A stretch of DNA of 64,000 nt from Imbricaverruca yamaguchii (taxonomy: Eukaryota > Arthropoda > Thecostraca > Neoverrucidae), in the NCBI GenBank assembly GCA_034440575.1, contig JAOTOL010001322.1, forward strand, positions 431,001 to 495,000, read 5' to 3'. How positions within the stretch are numbered: position 1 is the first letter of the stretch; every line of letters begins with the position of its first letter. A program made the translations under genes and the position numbers. Positions 1-11,712 of this stretch are shown in pieces. The notes below the pieces were generated by a model. That model did no database searches. It saw nothing but the letters and a program-made list of their open reading frames with translations, and had not been told where the DNA came from.

Positions 1-490
1 TTGACCCAAGGTTGCCTATATAACAACACTTTGTCAGGTCATTACATGCTCCAGTTACCGAAACCGGGCCTCCCGCCCGACTGCTCCGTTGGGCGGCTTG
101 GCGCAATCGGCTCCGCAAAGAAAGAGAAGTACATGAATAAAGTATGGGATCGCCTAGGCACACGATGATAAACAGTCGTTTTCAGGATGTGCAGGGAGTA
201 ACGTGCAAAGTGACATCAATCGTATGACAGTCATTTGCATTTATGACAACATTCCAGTTGACCAAGTTTGGTTCCATTAACTTGTCATGAACTTGACCCG
301 ACTTGACCTCGGTAACCTAACATGACTTTGCATCTATATAGCATTTCAACATAATCAAACAAATCGCTTGTTTTGCCAAGAACACTTCCCTTTTGCCAAT
401 ATACGGGAATCGCATCAGCGCCGTATTTTGTGGTCTGACGCTGATGTTTTATGCTTTTGCTTTTACGGCCCCTTATCTTCCTGTACCTGG
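1..490 (-). mobile_element. TTAA-family non-autonomous DNA transposon, partial copy
   Basis: Read on the minus strand, this segment matches the interior of the TTAA-flanked elements at 26,330-27,296 and 45,630-46,965. Shared landmarks are the GGAGCAGGTAATGACCTG block, the 'accaaacttggtcaactgg' block and the 'gggaagtgttcttggcaa' block, in the same order. The copy is cut by the window start, so its end carrying the doubled TIR is not seen. Similarity fades near 490 and no left TIR is recognisable. No transposase is visible. Assignment to the family is firm; the outer limit is approximate. Confidence 0.75.
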
Positions 491-1327
491 TGTCTTAATT
501 GCGCTATGGAGGAGCAATTAAATAGTATTGACCGTCATTGCTACATAGATGTGATGAGTGTTTACTCAATGTCACTGTTTACTTTCGTTTCCAAAGCGCG
601 ATGGACGTGCCCTCGTTCCCACGACTCTCGGCTTAAACTGACTGAATCGTCTTTCGAGTGACCAAATGCTCTGGTGAAGAAAACATTGTTTTGTTTCCGA
701 AACAAATGTATTAGATTTCCGATGATACATGCTTCAGGACAGCATTAAGCCCTTGTTTTATTCACAAAATGTGCATAGCCTGAATAAAAGTAGAAAAACT
801 GTAAATTATTCAAACTGTCGGAGGAGCGGTGGACATGCTGGAGCTGAGTATCCTCAGTAACTATACGTCAATGTGGAAGCCTACACCACGACACATCTGA
901 TCAGTATGGCAGATGTGTCGTACTGACCTATGGTGACGAAGGTGTATGACGGGTATCAGAGCCAAATCATGCTGTCAAATTTTTCAACCAGCCAATTGAG
1001 TTGTCAAAATTTTCATCACACCGCCGAGCTGTTCGTAAGGTTGGCCTTGACTACCTGCTCGTGACGCCGAGTTGCAGGCATGGCACGAACTTCTCACCCC
1101 GCAGCTGTGCTGCGTTCCACCCAGCTGTGACCTGGGCTTGGTGAACATTTTCGTCTCTAGGTACTACGCCTACGGAAGTTCACCCGGAAGACATAATTAT
1201 GGGCGATGACTGCTCGAGGGAATACGCCACGTGCCCTTGGCAAAGCTGGGTTCCTGGTTAAGGAAACATCACTGTCTTCACTTGAAGCGAATGCGACGTG
1301 GCCGGCGAATGATGGGGGTGATATACC
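491..1327. other. Unassigned sequence
   Basis: No conserved protein, RNA gene or repeat could be recognised. Base composition is mixed, without long open frames. It lies between a TTAA transposon copy and a 19-bp minisatellite. Confidence 0.4.
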
Positions 1328-1441
1328 ATCAGTGGCGTGTTGTAACATCAGTTGCGTATTATGCCGTCAGTGGCGTCCTATATCATCAGCAACGTACTGT
1401 ACCATCAGTGGTGTCCTACAAAATCAGTGGTGTGTGCTGCC
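1328..1441. repeat. 19-bp minisatellite, six units
   Basis: Six exactly phased 19-bp units with core RTCAGTGGYGT follow each other without indels. Third to sixth units differ at several positions, so the array is old or drifting. Several frames stay open across it only because the unit lacks stops; I do not call a gene. Confidence 0.85.
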
Positions 1442-2142
1442 ACACGTAGCATACCATCATGGCCAAAATGTTGTGTTGGCCGTAGGAACCATACCACATC
1501 TAACTGTCCGAGCCACGGAAAGTAGTGTAGAATTCCACACCATCCGTTTGAAGCGACGCCATAACAGCATCCGCCGACACCCATGATGACTTTCTTCCCG
1601 GAGCCGCCGTGACCATCTGTTGGCGCGCGCGCCCCGAGTGGCACTCACCACTTCACGCAGCGACTGCGTGGCGCCCGGCCGGTGCCGGAAAGTGGCCTTG
1701 GTTATTGTAGTGTGTTTTTGGTTATGGTGCTGTGGATGCACGGTGAGTCAGGGGGTCCGGTTGGCTCGGCGCGGCGCGGGGGCGGCCACGCGGGGTGGCG
1801 TGATGGTGCGTCAAGACCACAGCGGGACACCGGAGCCGCCGGCTGACGAAGCTGCGTGACTCACCAGAGGCGAGGAGAGGGCCCCGGGCGGCCGGGGACA
1901 GTCTGACTGGGGCACGAGCAGTGAATCACGTCCTGGCATGACCGGAATTGTCATTTGGTAACTACAGTTATCGCCCCGGGCCAGACTCCGCCGGGCAGGC
2001 CGCCAGCCGCAGCGCCAGCCACGACTGGATCCGAAGCAATGCTGCGGCGAGCGCTCCCAGCAGCCGCCAGGGTCCACCGGCCTCAGCTGGAGCTGGCCAA
2101 CGAGCCGCCGGCACGACACGCGAACCTGGCAGCTGGCAACGT
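1442..2142. other. Unassigned GC-rich sequence before the GT array
   Basis: A GC-rich stretch (notably 1,610-2,120) with short open frames on both strands and no recognisable domain. No splice-site or polyadenylation pattern is convincing. Confidence 0.4.
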
Positions 2143-2416
2143 GCGTGTGCGTGTGTTTAGGTGTGTGTGTGTGTGTGTGGGTGTGTAGGTGTGTAGGTGT
2201 GTGTGTGTGTGTCTGTGTCTGTGTGTGTGTAGGCGTGTATGTGTGCAGGTGTGTATATGCGAAAGTGTGTAGGTGTTAGTTATTTGGGCTTTAGGGCACA
2301 TCGACCATGTTGATCATATAGAAGTGTGTAGTTGTGTAGGTGTGTAGGTGTGTAAGTGCGTAAGTGCGTGAGTATGTGTAGGTGTGTAAGTGTGTATGTA
2401 TATGGGTGTGCAAGTG

Positions 2417-2480
<64 letters not shown>

Positions 2481-2629
2481 GTGTGTGTGTGTGTAAGTGT
2501 ATAAGTGTATAAGTGTATAAGTGTATACGTGTATACGTGTATAAGTGTATAAGTGTATAAGTGTATAAGTGTATAAGTGTATAAGTGTGTAGGTGTGTAG
2601 GTGTGTAGGTGTGTAGGTGAGTAGGTGTG

Positions 2630-2695
<66 letters not shown>

Positions 2696-4701
2696 AGTGT
2701 AGGTGTATAGGTTTGTAGATATGTAAGTATGTAAGTATGTAGGTGTGTAGGTGTGTAGGTGTGTAGGTGTGTAGGTGTGTAGGTGTGTAGGTGTGTAGAT
2801 GTGTAGGTATGTAGATGTGTAGGTATGTAGATGTGTAGGTGTGTAGGTGTGTAGGTATGTAGATGTGTAGGTGTGTAGGTGTGTAGGTATGTAGATGTGT
2901 AGGTATGCAGATGTGTAGGTGTGCAGGTGTGTAGGTGTGTAAGTGTGTAGGTGTGTATATGTGTAGGTGTGTAGGTATGTAGATGTGTAGGTATGTAGAT
3001 GTGTAGGTGTGTAGGTGTGTAGGTGTGTAGGTGTGTAGGTGTGTAGGTGTGTAAGTGTGTAGGTATGTAGATGTGTAGGTGTGCAGGTGTGTAAGTGTGT
3101 AGGTGTGTAGGTGTGTAGGTATGTAGATGTGTAGGTATGTAGATGTGTAGGTGTGTAGGTGTGTAGGTGTGTAGGTGTGTAGGTGTGTAGGTGTGTAGGT
3201 GTGTAGGTGTGTAGGTGTGTAGGTGTGTAGGTGTGTAGGTGTGTAGGTGTGTAGGTGTGTAGGTGTGTAGGTGTGTAGGTGTGTAGGTATGTAGATGTGT
3301 AGGTATGTATATGTGTAAGTGTGTAGGTGTGCAGGTGGGTGTGTGTGTAGGTGTGTAGGTGTGCAGGTGGGTGGGTGTGTAGGTGTGTAGGTATGTAGGT
3401 GTGTAGTGTGTGTAGGTATGTAGGTGTGTAGGTATGTAGATGTGTAGGTGTGTATATTTGTAGGTGTGTAGGTGTGTAGGTATGTAGATGTGTAGGTATG
3501 TAGATGTGTAGGTGTGTAAGTATGTAGGTGTGTAAGTGTGTAGGTGTGCAGGTGGGTGGGTGGGTAGGTGTGTAGGTGTGCGGTGGGTGGGTGTGTAGGT
3601 GTGTAGGTATGTAGGTGTGTAGGTGTGTAGGTGTGTAGGTGTGTAGGTGTGTAGGTGTGTAAGTGTGTAGGTGTGTAGGTGTGTAGGTGTGTAGGTGTGT
3701 AAGTGTGTAGGTATGTAGGTGTGTAGGTGTGTAGGTATGTAGATGTGTAGGTATGTAGATGTGTAGGTGTGTAAGTGTGTAGGTGTGTAAGTATGTAGAT
3801 GTGTATGTGTGTAGGTGTGTAAGTGTGTAGGTGTGTATATATGTAAGTGTGTAGATGTGTAGGTGTGTAGATGTGTAAGTGTGTAGGTGTGTAAGTGTGT
3901 AGGTGTGTATATGTGTAAGTGTGTAGATGTGTAGGTGTGTAAGTGTGTAGCTGTGTAAGTATGTAGATGTGTATATGTGTAGGTGTGTAAGTGTGTAGGT
4001 GTGTATATGTGTAAGTGTGTAGGTATGTAGATGTGTAGGTGTGTAGGTGTGTAAGTGTGTAGGTGTGTAAGTATGTAGATGTGTATGTGTGTAGGTGTGT
4101 AAGTGTGTAGGTGTGTATATATGTAAGTGTGTAGATGTGTAGGTGTGTAGATGTGTAAGTGTGTAAGTGTGTAAGTGTGTAGGTGTGTATATGTGTAAGT
4201 GTGTAGATGTGTAGGTGTGTAAGTGTGTAGGTGTGTAAGTATGTAGATGTGTATATGTGTAGGTGTGTAAGTGTGTAGGTGTGTATATGTGTAAGTGTGT
4301 AAGTATGTAGATGTGTATGTGTGTAGGTGTGTAGGTGTGTAGGTGTGTATGTATGTAGGTATGTAGATATGTATGTGTGTATGTGTGTAGGTGTGTAGGT
4401 GTGTAAGTGTGTATGTGTGTATATGTGTAAGTGTGTAGGTGTGTAGGTGTGTAAGTGTGTAGGTGTGTAAGTATGTAGATGTGTAGGTGTGTAGGTGTGT
4501 AAGTGTGTAGGTGTGTATATGTGTAAGTGTGTAGGTATGTAGATGTGTAGGTGTGTAGGTGTGTAAGTGTGTAGGTGTGTAGGTATGTAGTGTGTAGGTG
4601 TGTAAGTGTGTAGGTGTGTATATGTGTAAGTGTGTAGGTATGTAGATGTGTAGGTGTGCAGGTGTGTAAGTGTGTAGGTGTGTAGGTGTGCAGGTGGGTG
4701 G
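2143..4701. repeat. 2.5 kb GT-rich, C-depleted variable tandem array
   Basis: The plus strand is built of 8-bp words of the GTGTAGGT / GTGTAAGT / ATGTAGAT type, with very little C. Blocks of pure dinucleotide are embedded: TA at 2,418-2,479 and GT at about 2,633-2,690, plus a GTATAAGT variant block near 2,500-2,590. Three 8-bp words make 24 nt, so minus-strand translation yields an endless octapeptide (HLHTYTPT) and two overlapping frames of more than 800 codons. These are artefacts of a stop-free repeat, not genes. GG doublets occur every 8-12 nt, so two-tetrad G-quadruplexes on this strand are conceivable. A retroposon tail (2,277-2,331) interrupts the array near its left edge. Confidence 0.9.
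2277..2331 (-). mobile_element. LINE/SINE 3' tail fragment
   Basis: On the minus strand this reads TGATCAACATGGTCGATGTG followed by CCCTAAAGCCCAAATAACTAAC. It matches the 3' end of the I-group LINE at 53,322-53,365 and the tails at 29,830, 59,888 and 61,010. It is a severely 5'-truncated retroposon inside the GT array. Confidence 0.65.
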
Positions 4702-5125
4702 GTCGCTACCGCGCATGTCGCACTCCATCGCACTATTAATGGCGCGAATGCAAAGCAGAGAAAAACTAGCCGAGTGCGCCGATGTCGCACACTTGAAAGC
4801 CATAGCGCGGTCCTCTTGAAAAGCGTTTCCTCTGGACACGAATATCATCACTATGTCACTATTTAAGGATGCTGATATTATCCCTTGTAGCCAAATATAG
4901 TGTGAATATTGCCAATGGATGCGCCCATCGTCAATGAAAGATGGCACGGCCAAAGATTATCCCGAATGTGATCTTGAAGTCTTGAAGGCAAAAGCAAAAA
5001 CATTTGCACGTCAATTAAATATTTGATGAGAGAGCTTGACATCTTTGAATGACATTATTCAAACAATCCGAAACTCCTCCAGGCATGCATCGCGACGAGA
5101 TGGCAATTCAGCGGTACCCAGTTTT
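4702..5125. other. Unassigned sequence
   Basis: Nothing recognisable between the GT array and the pyrimidine minisatellite; no domain or RNA gene. Confidence 0.4.
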
Positions 5126-5345
5126 CACATGTTCACTTCTTCACATCTTCACATCTTCCATCTTCCAATCTACATCTTTGCATCTTTATATCTTTACATC
5201 TTTGCATCTTTGCATCTTTACATCTTTACATCCTTACATATTTACATGTTCACACCTCACCTCCACACCTTCTCACCTTTATATCTTCTCACATTCACAC
5301 CTCATCTTCACACCATCACATCCTCACATTTTCACATTTTCACAT
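5126..5345. repeat. CATCTTTA-type pyrimidine-rich minisatellite
   Basis: About 220 bp of 8-10 bp words such as CATCTTTA, CATCTTCA and CACATTTT. The plus strand is nearly pure pyrimidine plus A. It is followed by a short direct repeat of a cttgcctcttggcctt word (5,354-5,395). Confidence 0.8.
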
Positions 5346-6775
5346 CCGGCCCGGCCTTGCCTCTTGGCCTTCACACCTTGCCTCTTGGCCTTCGCCACAT
5401 CGGCAGGTATGGGGCCGAGTCCGCTGGCTATGATTCTGCAAATCATCACAATCACCATCATCGGCAAACTTCGTTAATATATGACACATACGCAGCAGCT
5501 GCCGCCCATCTGGATGGGAAGCGTGTGTACTGCAAGATAGCAGTTGCGTTCGTCACATGTGCCACGCACGACGCGACAGATCGTCGTCACAGCGTGCTGT
5601 GCTAGCTTGTTCAGGGCGTTCGCGCTGCCACCAGGCCGGGATGTGTGTTTTTGTAGCACAAGTGTGCGCATGCTTCGTAGCAACGGATGAGTCAGGGCTG
5701 AGAAGAAGCAAGTCGCAATGCTCGGCATGTTCTGTGTACTACAGCTCTGCGTGGTGCTCTTGCTGCTACGAGTCGACTTCTGAATGTCGTCGGCGGGAGT
5801 CCAACAGCGGAGTGTACTAGTTGTGTGTGCGTGTGTGTGTGCGTTTTGGGAAATGGTTTTGCCTTTCACTTTTCTTGTCTGCAATGTTCATGGGCTTTTC
5901 ACAGACGAGAAGTTCGTCTTTAATAATGGCTTGGTGTGTCATTCAAATTTCGAGGGTCACTCCACTTTCCAGATAACACGCAATTATCTGCCTTCAACTA
6001 CGATTGAAGTAAGACATGAGCACAATACATATGTTGCCGGCAGCAAGCCGGCGTTTGGTCCAGTGCGGGCTTCAGCAACCCCATGTATGTTGGAACCACC
6101 GCCCAAATATTTCCTTTGAATGCATGCTTTCACCTTCACCCTACAGCTGCCTAGGTAGTGTGCATCTCCCCCCCCCCCCCTCCAATGTCTTCTCGGAACA
6201 ACCGCCGAAAGGTTGGCTCGGTGACGCTCAGCCTTGGCACAGCAGATAATTGAATAGCGGGCCTGTTGATATTCAAAATTTGCGTACGTTCCCGCAATTG
6301 CATAGCGTAACTGTTCGTGTTCACGTATCAGCTGGGACCTAGGATCATCGAGCTGGACGAGGCCAATGTTGGCTCATTGATTTCGAAGTGTAACTTTTGG
6401 TACTTTCATAACTTTTTATTATTTCAAATGTACCTAAAAGCATTACATATCGATGTATAGATGTAGTTCAAGGAAAAACTAGCCTTGGTGTTCATAGGTC
6501 AGGCTACGAGGTCAGGTCAAAGTCCAGACGTACTATCTTGCTTCCATGTTCATAATTCCCCGCCTAACTATGGCAGCGCAATAACCAAAATGTTTTTGAT
6601 AGAAAACACAAAGGTTTAGGTCGATATCAGGTCGGATCACGAAGACATGGTCCAAAATGTGGTCCAGTAACCATTTCCCCATAGGGACCAATTGCCGCAT
6701 TGGCATTGATATTAATTGTGTGCTAACTAAATCAGATATCATGATATTGTACGGTGGCGAGGTCGGGGGTGGGGT
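5346..6775. other. Unassigned sequence
   Basis: No conserved protein or RNA gene recognised. Contains a C-run near 6,171 and AGGTCA-type hexamers near 6,500. Open frames here are short and overlap on both strands. Confidence 0.4.
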
Positions 6776-6945
6776 CGGTCTGTGAGGATGGGATGTGAGG
6801 GGTCGTCTAGAAGAGCTGTGAGGATGGGTCTTAGAAGGATGGGATGTGAGGGGGTCGTCTAGAAGAGATGGGTGTGAGGGGGTTTTTTAAAAGAGATGGG
6901 TGGGGGGAGAAGAGATGGGGATGGGATGTGAGGGGGTCGACCGTC
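6776..6945. repeat. G-rich imperfect tandem repeat
   Basis: Repeats of a ~30-60 bp unit with words ggatgggatgtgaggggg and tcgtctagaagag. Copies are uneven in length and the block is strongly purine-rich on the plus strand. Confidence 0.7.
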
Positions 6946-7748
6946 AACTGGATGATCGCATCCACCACATCAACCGCATCAACTCTGCGATGCAGCCATG
7001 CGATGTGCAACAACTGACTGTGTTCTGTTCGATAAGACGGGTGGTCATGTTCATTTAGAAGGTCGGACAGCAAGTGTCTGGCTAGTAGCCGAGGTCGGCC
7101 GACACGCACCAGGGTCCCAACCTGGGTCATCGAGTTCCCAGGATCGTGTCAGCGGTCAGGAGCCTGACATGGCTCGACAGACCTCCTAGCCGGTACCGCT
7201 GAGTCCTCAAGGTCACATCAAAGGTCAGGAGGCTGATGCGGCTTGACGAAAAGGACACACCCACAATGATGCAGAACTAAGGAAAAATCGCAGCGTGACT
7301 TGCTACTGGGTGAAAATCCTGTTACCCTTAAACAGTACACAAATGGGCTTAAGATCTTTCGGTTCTGTTTGAAACTCATTTACAAATAGGCCGTTTAGAC
7401 ATTAAGGTATGATAGATTATAATATTGGCATCATTAAATAGCCAAGGTATGAGCGTCTTATAGATGGGCAGTGCATGGGACGTTCAATAAATGGTTTGCG
7501 TAACGTTGCTGGTAAAATGTTCATGTTCACACTGGATGAATACCTACAGTTCTGGTGAAATCTAGCCTTAATCAGCGATGTTCTGAGATATGGAGATGCT
7601 ACAATGAATCAGCTACTGAATCAACAATCGCAGACATCAAACATGGTAAGAATATGATGTGGTTTGGTTATTCCTGCAACAGGGCGAAATGTTGCACAAA
7701 TTACCATACGATAACCATAACATAGCACATGAAACCCACACAATATTG
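6946..7748. other. Unassigned sequence with a short ~85-bp duplication
   Basis: At 7,158-7,250 the words ggtcaggagcctgacatggctcgac-like recur once with changes, each next to AGGTCA hexamers. Otherwise no feature is recognised. Confidence 0.4.
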
Positions 7749-8239
7749 TAATAAAGACATAAAGACATAAAATATTAGTGCAACCATGAGCCACAAGGGC
7801 CCTTCTTGGTTGCACTCTGTACACTGAACCAGTTGCCCACCAAATATGTCAATCAGCCCTCCCTGTAATACTGAAAAGCAAGCCCTCTATTCTTATAATG
7901 ATTGTCTATGCTGTTTTTAAAGATGTTCAATGTGCTGCTACTGACGATGTTTTTTGGCAGCTGGTCCCAGTGTTCTACTACCCTGTTGGTGAAGAAAGTT
8001 TGCCTTAACCTTGTTCTGCTGTGGTTAACTTTAATTTTGAATTTATGACCTCTAATTGCATCATTTCTGTAAAATTCAAACATTTCCCCAAGGTATCCCC
8101 TCTCCAGACCATTGACAAATTTAAAGACCTCGATGAGATCTCTCAGCCGTGCCATTCCTAGACGTCGGCCAAAGCGGTGACGTACACGTGGTGTGATGAA
8201 GCTTCGCAGACCAGTTGCAATGCACAGGACGAGGATCAC
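7749..8239 (-). mobile_element. CR1-like LINE, 5'-truncated 3' end (copy A)
   Basis: The minus strand encodes the extreme C-terminus of a CR1/jockey-type ORF2: RLRDLIEVFKFVNG, then IRGHKFKIK, then FFTNRVVEHWDQLP, ending FKNSIDNHYKN and a stop near 7,855. These blocks are the usual order at the end of such polymerases, downstream of the reverse transcriptase domain. After the stop come about 100 nt of 3' UTR and a terminal 8-bp repeat (TTTATGTC, two to three copies at 7,749-7,775), the style of 3' end known from CR1-group elements. Similarity ends near 8,239, where a different dispersed repeat begins, as expected for 5' truncation. A second copy lies at 24,276-24,540. No reverse transcriptase domain remains. 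Confidence 0.85.
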
Positions 8240-8248
8240 ATCATTATT

Positions 8249-8325
8249 TCATCATGGAACGGGAATAGCCTGGGGCGAACGTGCTCGGAAAACCTTTGTA
8301 AAAAGTGTGACACGCCACAGACCGT
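8249..8325 (+). repeat. Dispersed repeat X, copy 1
   Basis: About 75 bp (from 'ttcatcatggaacgggaatagc' through 'tttgtaaaaagtg') match 15,549-15,620 at roughly 75-80% by eye. Type of element unknown. It abuts the 5' truncation point of the CR1-like LINE. Confidence 0.6.
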
Positions 8326-9990
8326 GCGGCCACGTCGTGACGAGCGCCACTTAGGCTCACGTGTCGCCGCTCATCACGTGCCGAGTGCGCCGGTACAAGC
8401 ATTGGCACTCGCGGCCCCGCCGTCGTGGCACGTCCGTCAGAGCGCACTGAACACGCACCGGCTCTGCGCACGCCTTGCCACCGGCTGCCCCAACAGCCAA
8501 CACCCCCCCTCCCCCGTCCCCAATAACGGGGTGCATCGGCGGCGGGAATGGCCATTCGGCTGCAACTTGGAGAGTGCCTTCTCACACTGCAACGGGCACT
8601 TAACGTGCATGTAGGAATTTTGACGTTGGGTGTTACTTGTGATGAAATATAGTAATTGTAGTGAAACCATAGACTTTCACTGGATCTTTGGGCGAACGGT
8701 GGTAATCAGCATTGGCAATGAGCACACACGATCATTTCTGTCTTCAATTACTATGCGAGGTAGAGGCCCACCGTACGTGACTGTATCGATATAAGCATGG
8801 TGATTGATATCACAGCGTTAATGGACAAATATGTTATTAGAAACCTAGTATTTATTGGTCTATTTCAACTGAGCCACGGAAAATGTTAATCACTGCCAGC
8901 GTACACTGTCTATGCATAGCACGAAGTCAAATTGTCCGTAATGCATCACGACTGAATAGCCAGCGAAGCTCGGCTGTCCTGCGTCCCCGCCATCTCCACA
9001 ATATATCTCAATGACAACGTCAATCATCGTCAATCCTCACTATTTGTCCTCTGAAACAGGCTGGCTCTCACTGTCCATCTGTTCGTGAGGGTTTGCCAGC
9101 CTGTCGGAGCCAACCAAATTTCCCCTGTTTTGTTTTTCACTGCTGCACCAGAAATAGCCAAAAAAAAGTGATTGCTGTGAGGGCATCAGGCCTGCCTGAC
9201 GGCACAGCCTACTCGCCGATCGGTGAGTGGCTCGTGGTCCCGGCATGTGACAGCCAATCATTACTTAAATTAATAAAATGCTTAAATTAATCAAAACCTG
9301 TCACAAATTTATGACTGGCCGCTACGTCCCATGTATGTGACTTTATGTGTTTGTGTGTGATCCCGAGACGGGGATCAGTGTGCTTGAATACTTCGCCAGC
9401 AGTGCACCTATGCATCTTTGGGAGACGCTCGCGGACATGAAGAAGGTCGATTTTGAGGTGCCTATAATTTCAGAGGTCTTTGATTACTTGAGGTACCTCT
9501 GCCCACACATATCGCTGTCGCTCCACACGGGATCGCACCAGAGCTGGTGACTCAGGTCTGGTGGTTGTTACGGTTTGAAGCTGATCGCAGTGGAACCAAT
9601 TCGTAGCAATTTTTTTCCGCGCAACTCTATGGAACCTGGAGTGTTGTGGCATGTGAGTACACGATCACAATGAAACTTCAATTCAAGCAAATATGTTTCT
9701 CGCTTATATTTTGGTAAGTTGTCACTGAAATTTCGGAACAGGGCATTTGGCATCGTTAACTCGTCTGGGACAGATCCCGGTGCACAATATCGGCTGCACG
9801 CAGCCAGCTCCATTGGGCTGAACCATGGCGCAGCAGGCTGTGACAGATGCGCCGTGACAGCTGATAGGGTTCAATTGTGGTACAGTTCCCAAACGTTTGC
9901 GTGGGAAACGACGTACGACGGGCACTTGCCAACGGCAGAGTCCAGAAAAAGCATGTACCATCTCACGTGCACAGCTCGACACACGGTGTC
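8326..9990. other. Unassigned sequence
   Basis: A GC-rich part (8,320-8,560) is followed by mixed sequence with only short open frames on both strands. No domain, tRNA or repeat family recognised. Confidence 0.4.
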
Positions 9991-10395
9991 ACGCGGACAT
10001 GGCCCATCCGGCAACCGCTGGCTCCATCTTCACAAAACCTACACCAAGCGATCGATCGTGTGTCAGAGGCGTGCGATTCGCACTTTCTTGGTGTTGGGTC
10101 AGGTCAAAGGTCACCAAATCGCCGAAAAACAAACAAACAAAATGTTGGGCTCACAGTCATGGCCGATCCGGCAACCGCTGACTCGACCTTAGAACCCTTC
10201 ACCAAACAATCGACCGTGTGCCAGAGGCGTGCAGTTTGGACTTTCGTGACCTTGGGTCAGGTCTAAGGCCACCAAATCGCCGAAAAACAAAATTGTGGGC
10301 TTCCAAACATGGTCTATTTCGTCAACCGCTGGCTCAATCTTAATGAATCCCTTACTTAGCGAACGGCCGTGTGTCATGCTAAGACAGTCAACGGT
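9991..10395 (+). repeat. 155-bp tandem repeat, about 2.6 units
   Basis: Three copies of a unit are seen, phased by the caaccgctg word at 10,012, 10,172 and 10,323. Each contains a catgg..atccggcaacc start, a gtgtgtcagaggcgtg word and a caaatcgccgaaaaaca word. Unit 1 carries a perfect direct repeat of AGGTCA spaced by one base at 10,101-10,113; unit 2 has it mutated. Divergence between units is moderate. Confidence 0.8.
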
Positions 10396-10544
10396 CATGA
10401 CTGTCTGAGCCGTGCTTCCAGCCAATGCTAGAAACTCACGCTCAGCAGCCGAATCGGGGGCGATTACGCAATTGCGCTCATTGTGTCACGGGGTGGGGGC
10501 ACTTCCCTTTATAGGCTTAGCTCAGAGGGCCTCAGGCTCTTTTA

Positions 10545-10905
10545 AAGGTTAAAGTTTTTTTTTTTTTTTTCCACATTTTTTTTTTTGAAAAATTTTTTTT
10601 AATGTTTTTTTTCCTCTCAAAAAAAAAAAAAAATTTTTTTTTTTTTTTCAAATAATTAAAACACAAAAAAAAAAAATTTTTTGGAAAAATTTTTTTAAAA
10701 AAAAAATTTTTGGGGGGGGCTTTTTTTGGGGGGGGGGGGAAAAAAAAAAAAAAATTTATAAATTTTAAAATATTAATTTTTTTTTTTTTTAGGTAAAAAT
10801 TTTTATTTTTTGTGCCCCTCCCGGCCTTCCCCCCCCCGGGGGAAAAAAAAAAATTAGTAATTTGTTAAAAAACCAACACCCCACCTTCTTCTACAAAAAA
10901 AAAAA

Positions 10906-10977
<72 letters not shown>
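10545..10977. repeat. Homopolymer patchwork, probable low-quality consensus
   Basis: Over 430 bp the sequence is a chain of long A, T, G and C runs with very few ordinary positions, closing with about 60 A. Such a mixture of all four homopolymers is unlike any microsatellite in the window. I think it is a sequencing or assembly artefact around a poly-A/T tract, though a real low-complexity region cannot be excluded. Confidence 0.7.
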
Positions 10978-10979
<2 letters not shown>

Positions 10980-11608
10980 ATGTTCTACAATAATGCAATT
11001 TCGAAGTTACCTGCTTGATCAACTTAGATTGATCTTCAAATTAATTGATTGTGTGAATAATTGCATATGTTATCTAAAGAAACTTCAGTCTTGACTGAGT
11101 ATGAGGCATTGCATAGTACATATCATGATGGTAATTTATAGATTGTTCATCGGTTGACAGGAGAAATATTAAGATGTTGTTCCGCTAAAAATATTTCTTC
11201 AAGTGGATGCTATCCAACGTGTTTTACCTTGGGACATTCTAACATCTATGATGCTTTAGCACGGAATATAAAAGTATGCATTGGTGAGACAGGTCGCTCC
11301 AATCAGGAAATGGTGAGAGATCACAGGGGAGATTTACGAAACCATTGGCTAAAATTTGTCATAATCATCCATGTAGATAGTGAAAGCCACCTCGCAGATT
11401 GGAGTGGGGTACATGAAATGTTCGGACAGAGAGCAAGCTCAGGAGGAAGGCAGCGGGGGCTGGCCACATAGTCACCAAAGAGTGCGTTCAGCGCTTCTCC
11501 GGGATTCATCAAACTCGGCCATGCAGTGAGAAATGAATCAGGTGAGAAATGAACAGGTGACAGAAGTGGGATAGGCACACACAGACAGACGCACCACACA
11601 AATGTGCG
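10978..11608. other. Unassigned AT-rich sequence
   Basis: No gene or repeat family recognised between the homopolymer block and the 52-bp duplication. Confidence 0.4.
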
Positions 11609-11712
11609 CACACGTGCATCTACCCACCCCAACGCACACAACACACATTACGCTCGTACGCACACGTGCATTTACCCACCCCAACGCACACAACACACAT
11701 TACGCTCGTACG
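11609..11712. repeat. 52-bp direct duplication
   Basis: Two adjacent 52-bp copies starting at 11,609 and 11,661 differ by one base (catcta/cattta). Both contain acaca-rich sequence, so replication slippage is the likely cause. Confidence 0.85.

Noticed and set aside
2143..4701. Telomere or subtelomere
   Set aside because: The words resemble G-rich telomeric strands, but no regular telomere repeat is present and unique sequence continues on both sides.
2280..4953. Two minus-strand open frames of 836 and 879 codons rich in His, Thr, Tyr and Pro
   Set aside because: They are produced by an 8-bp repeat without stops; two frames are open over the same DNA and no domain or conserved start exists.
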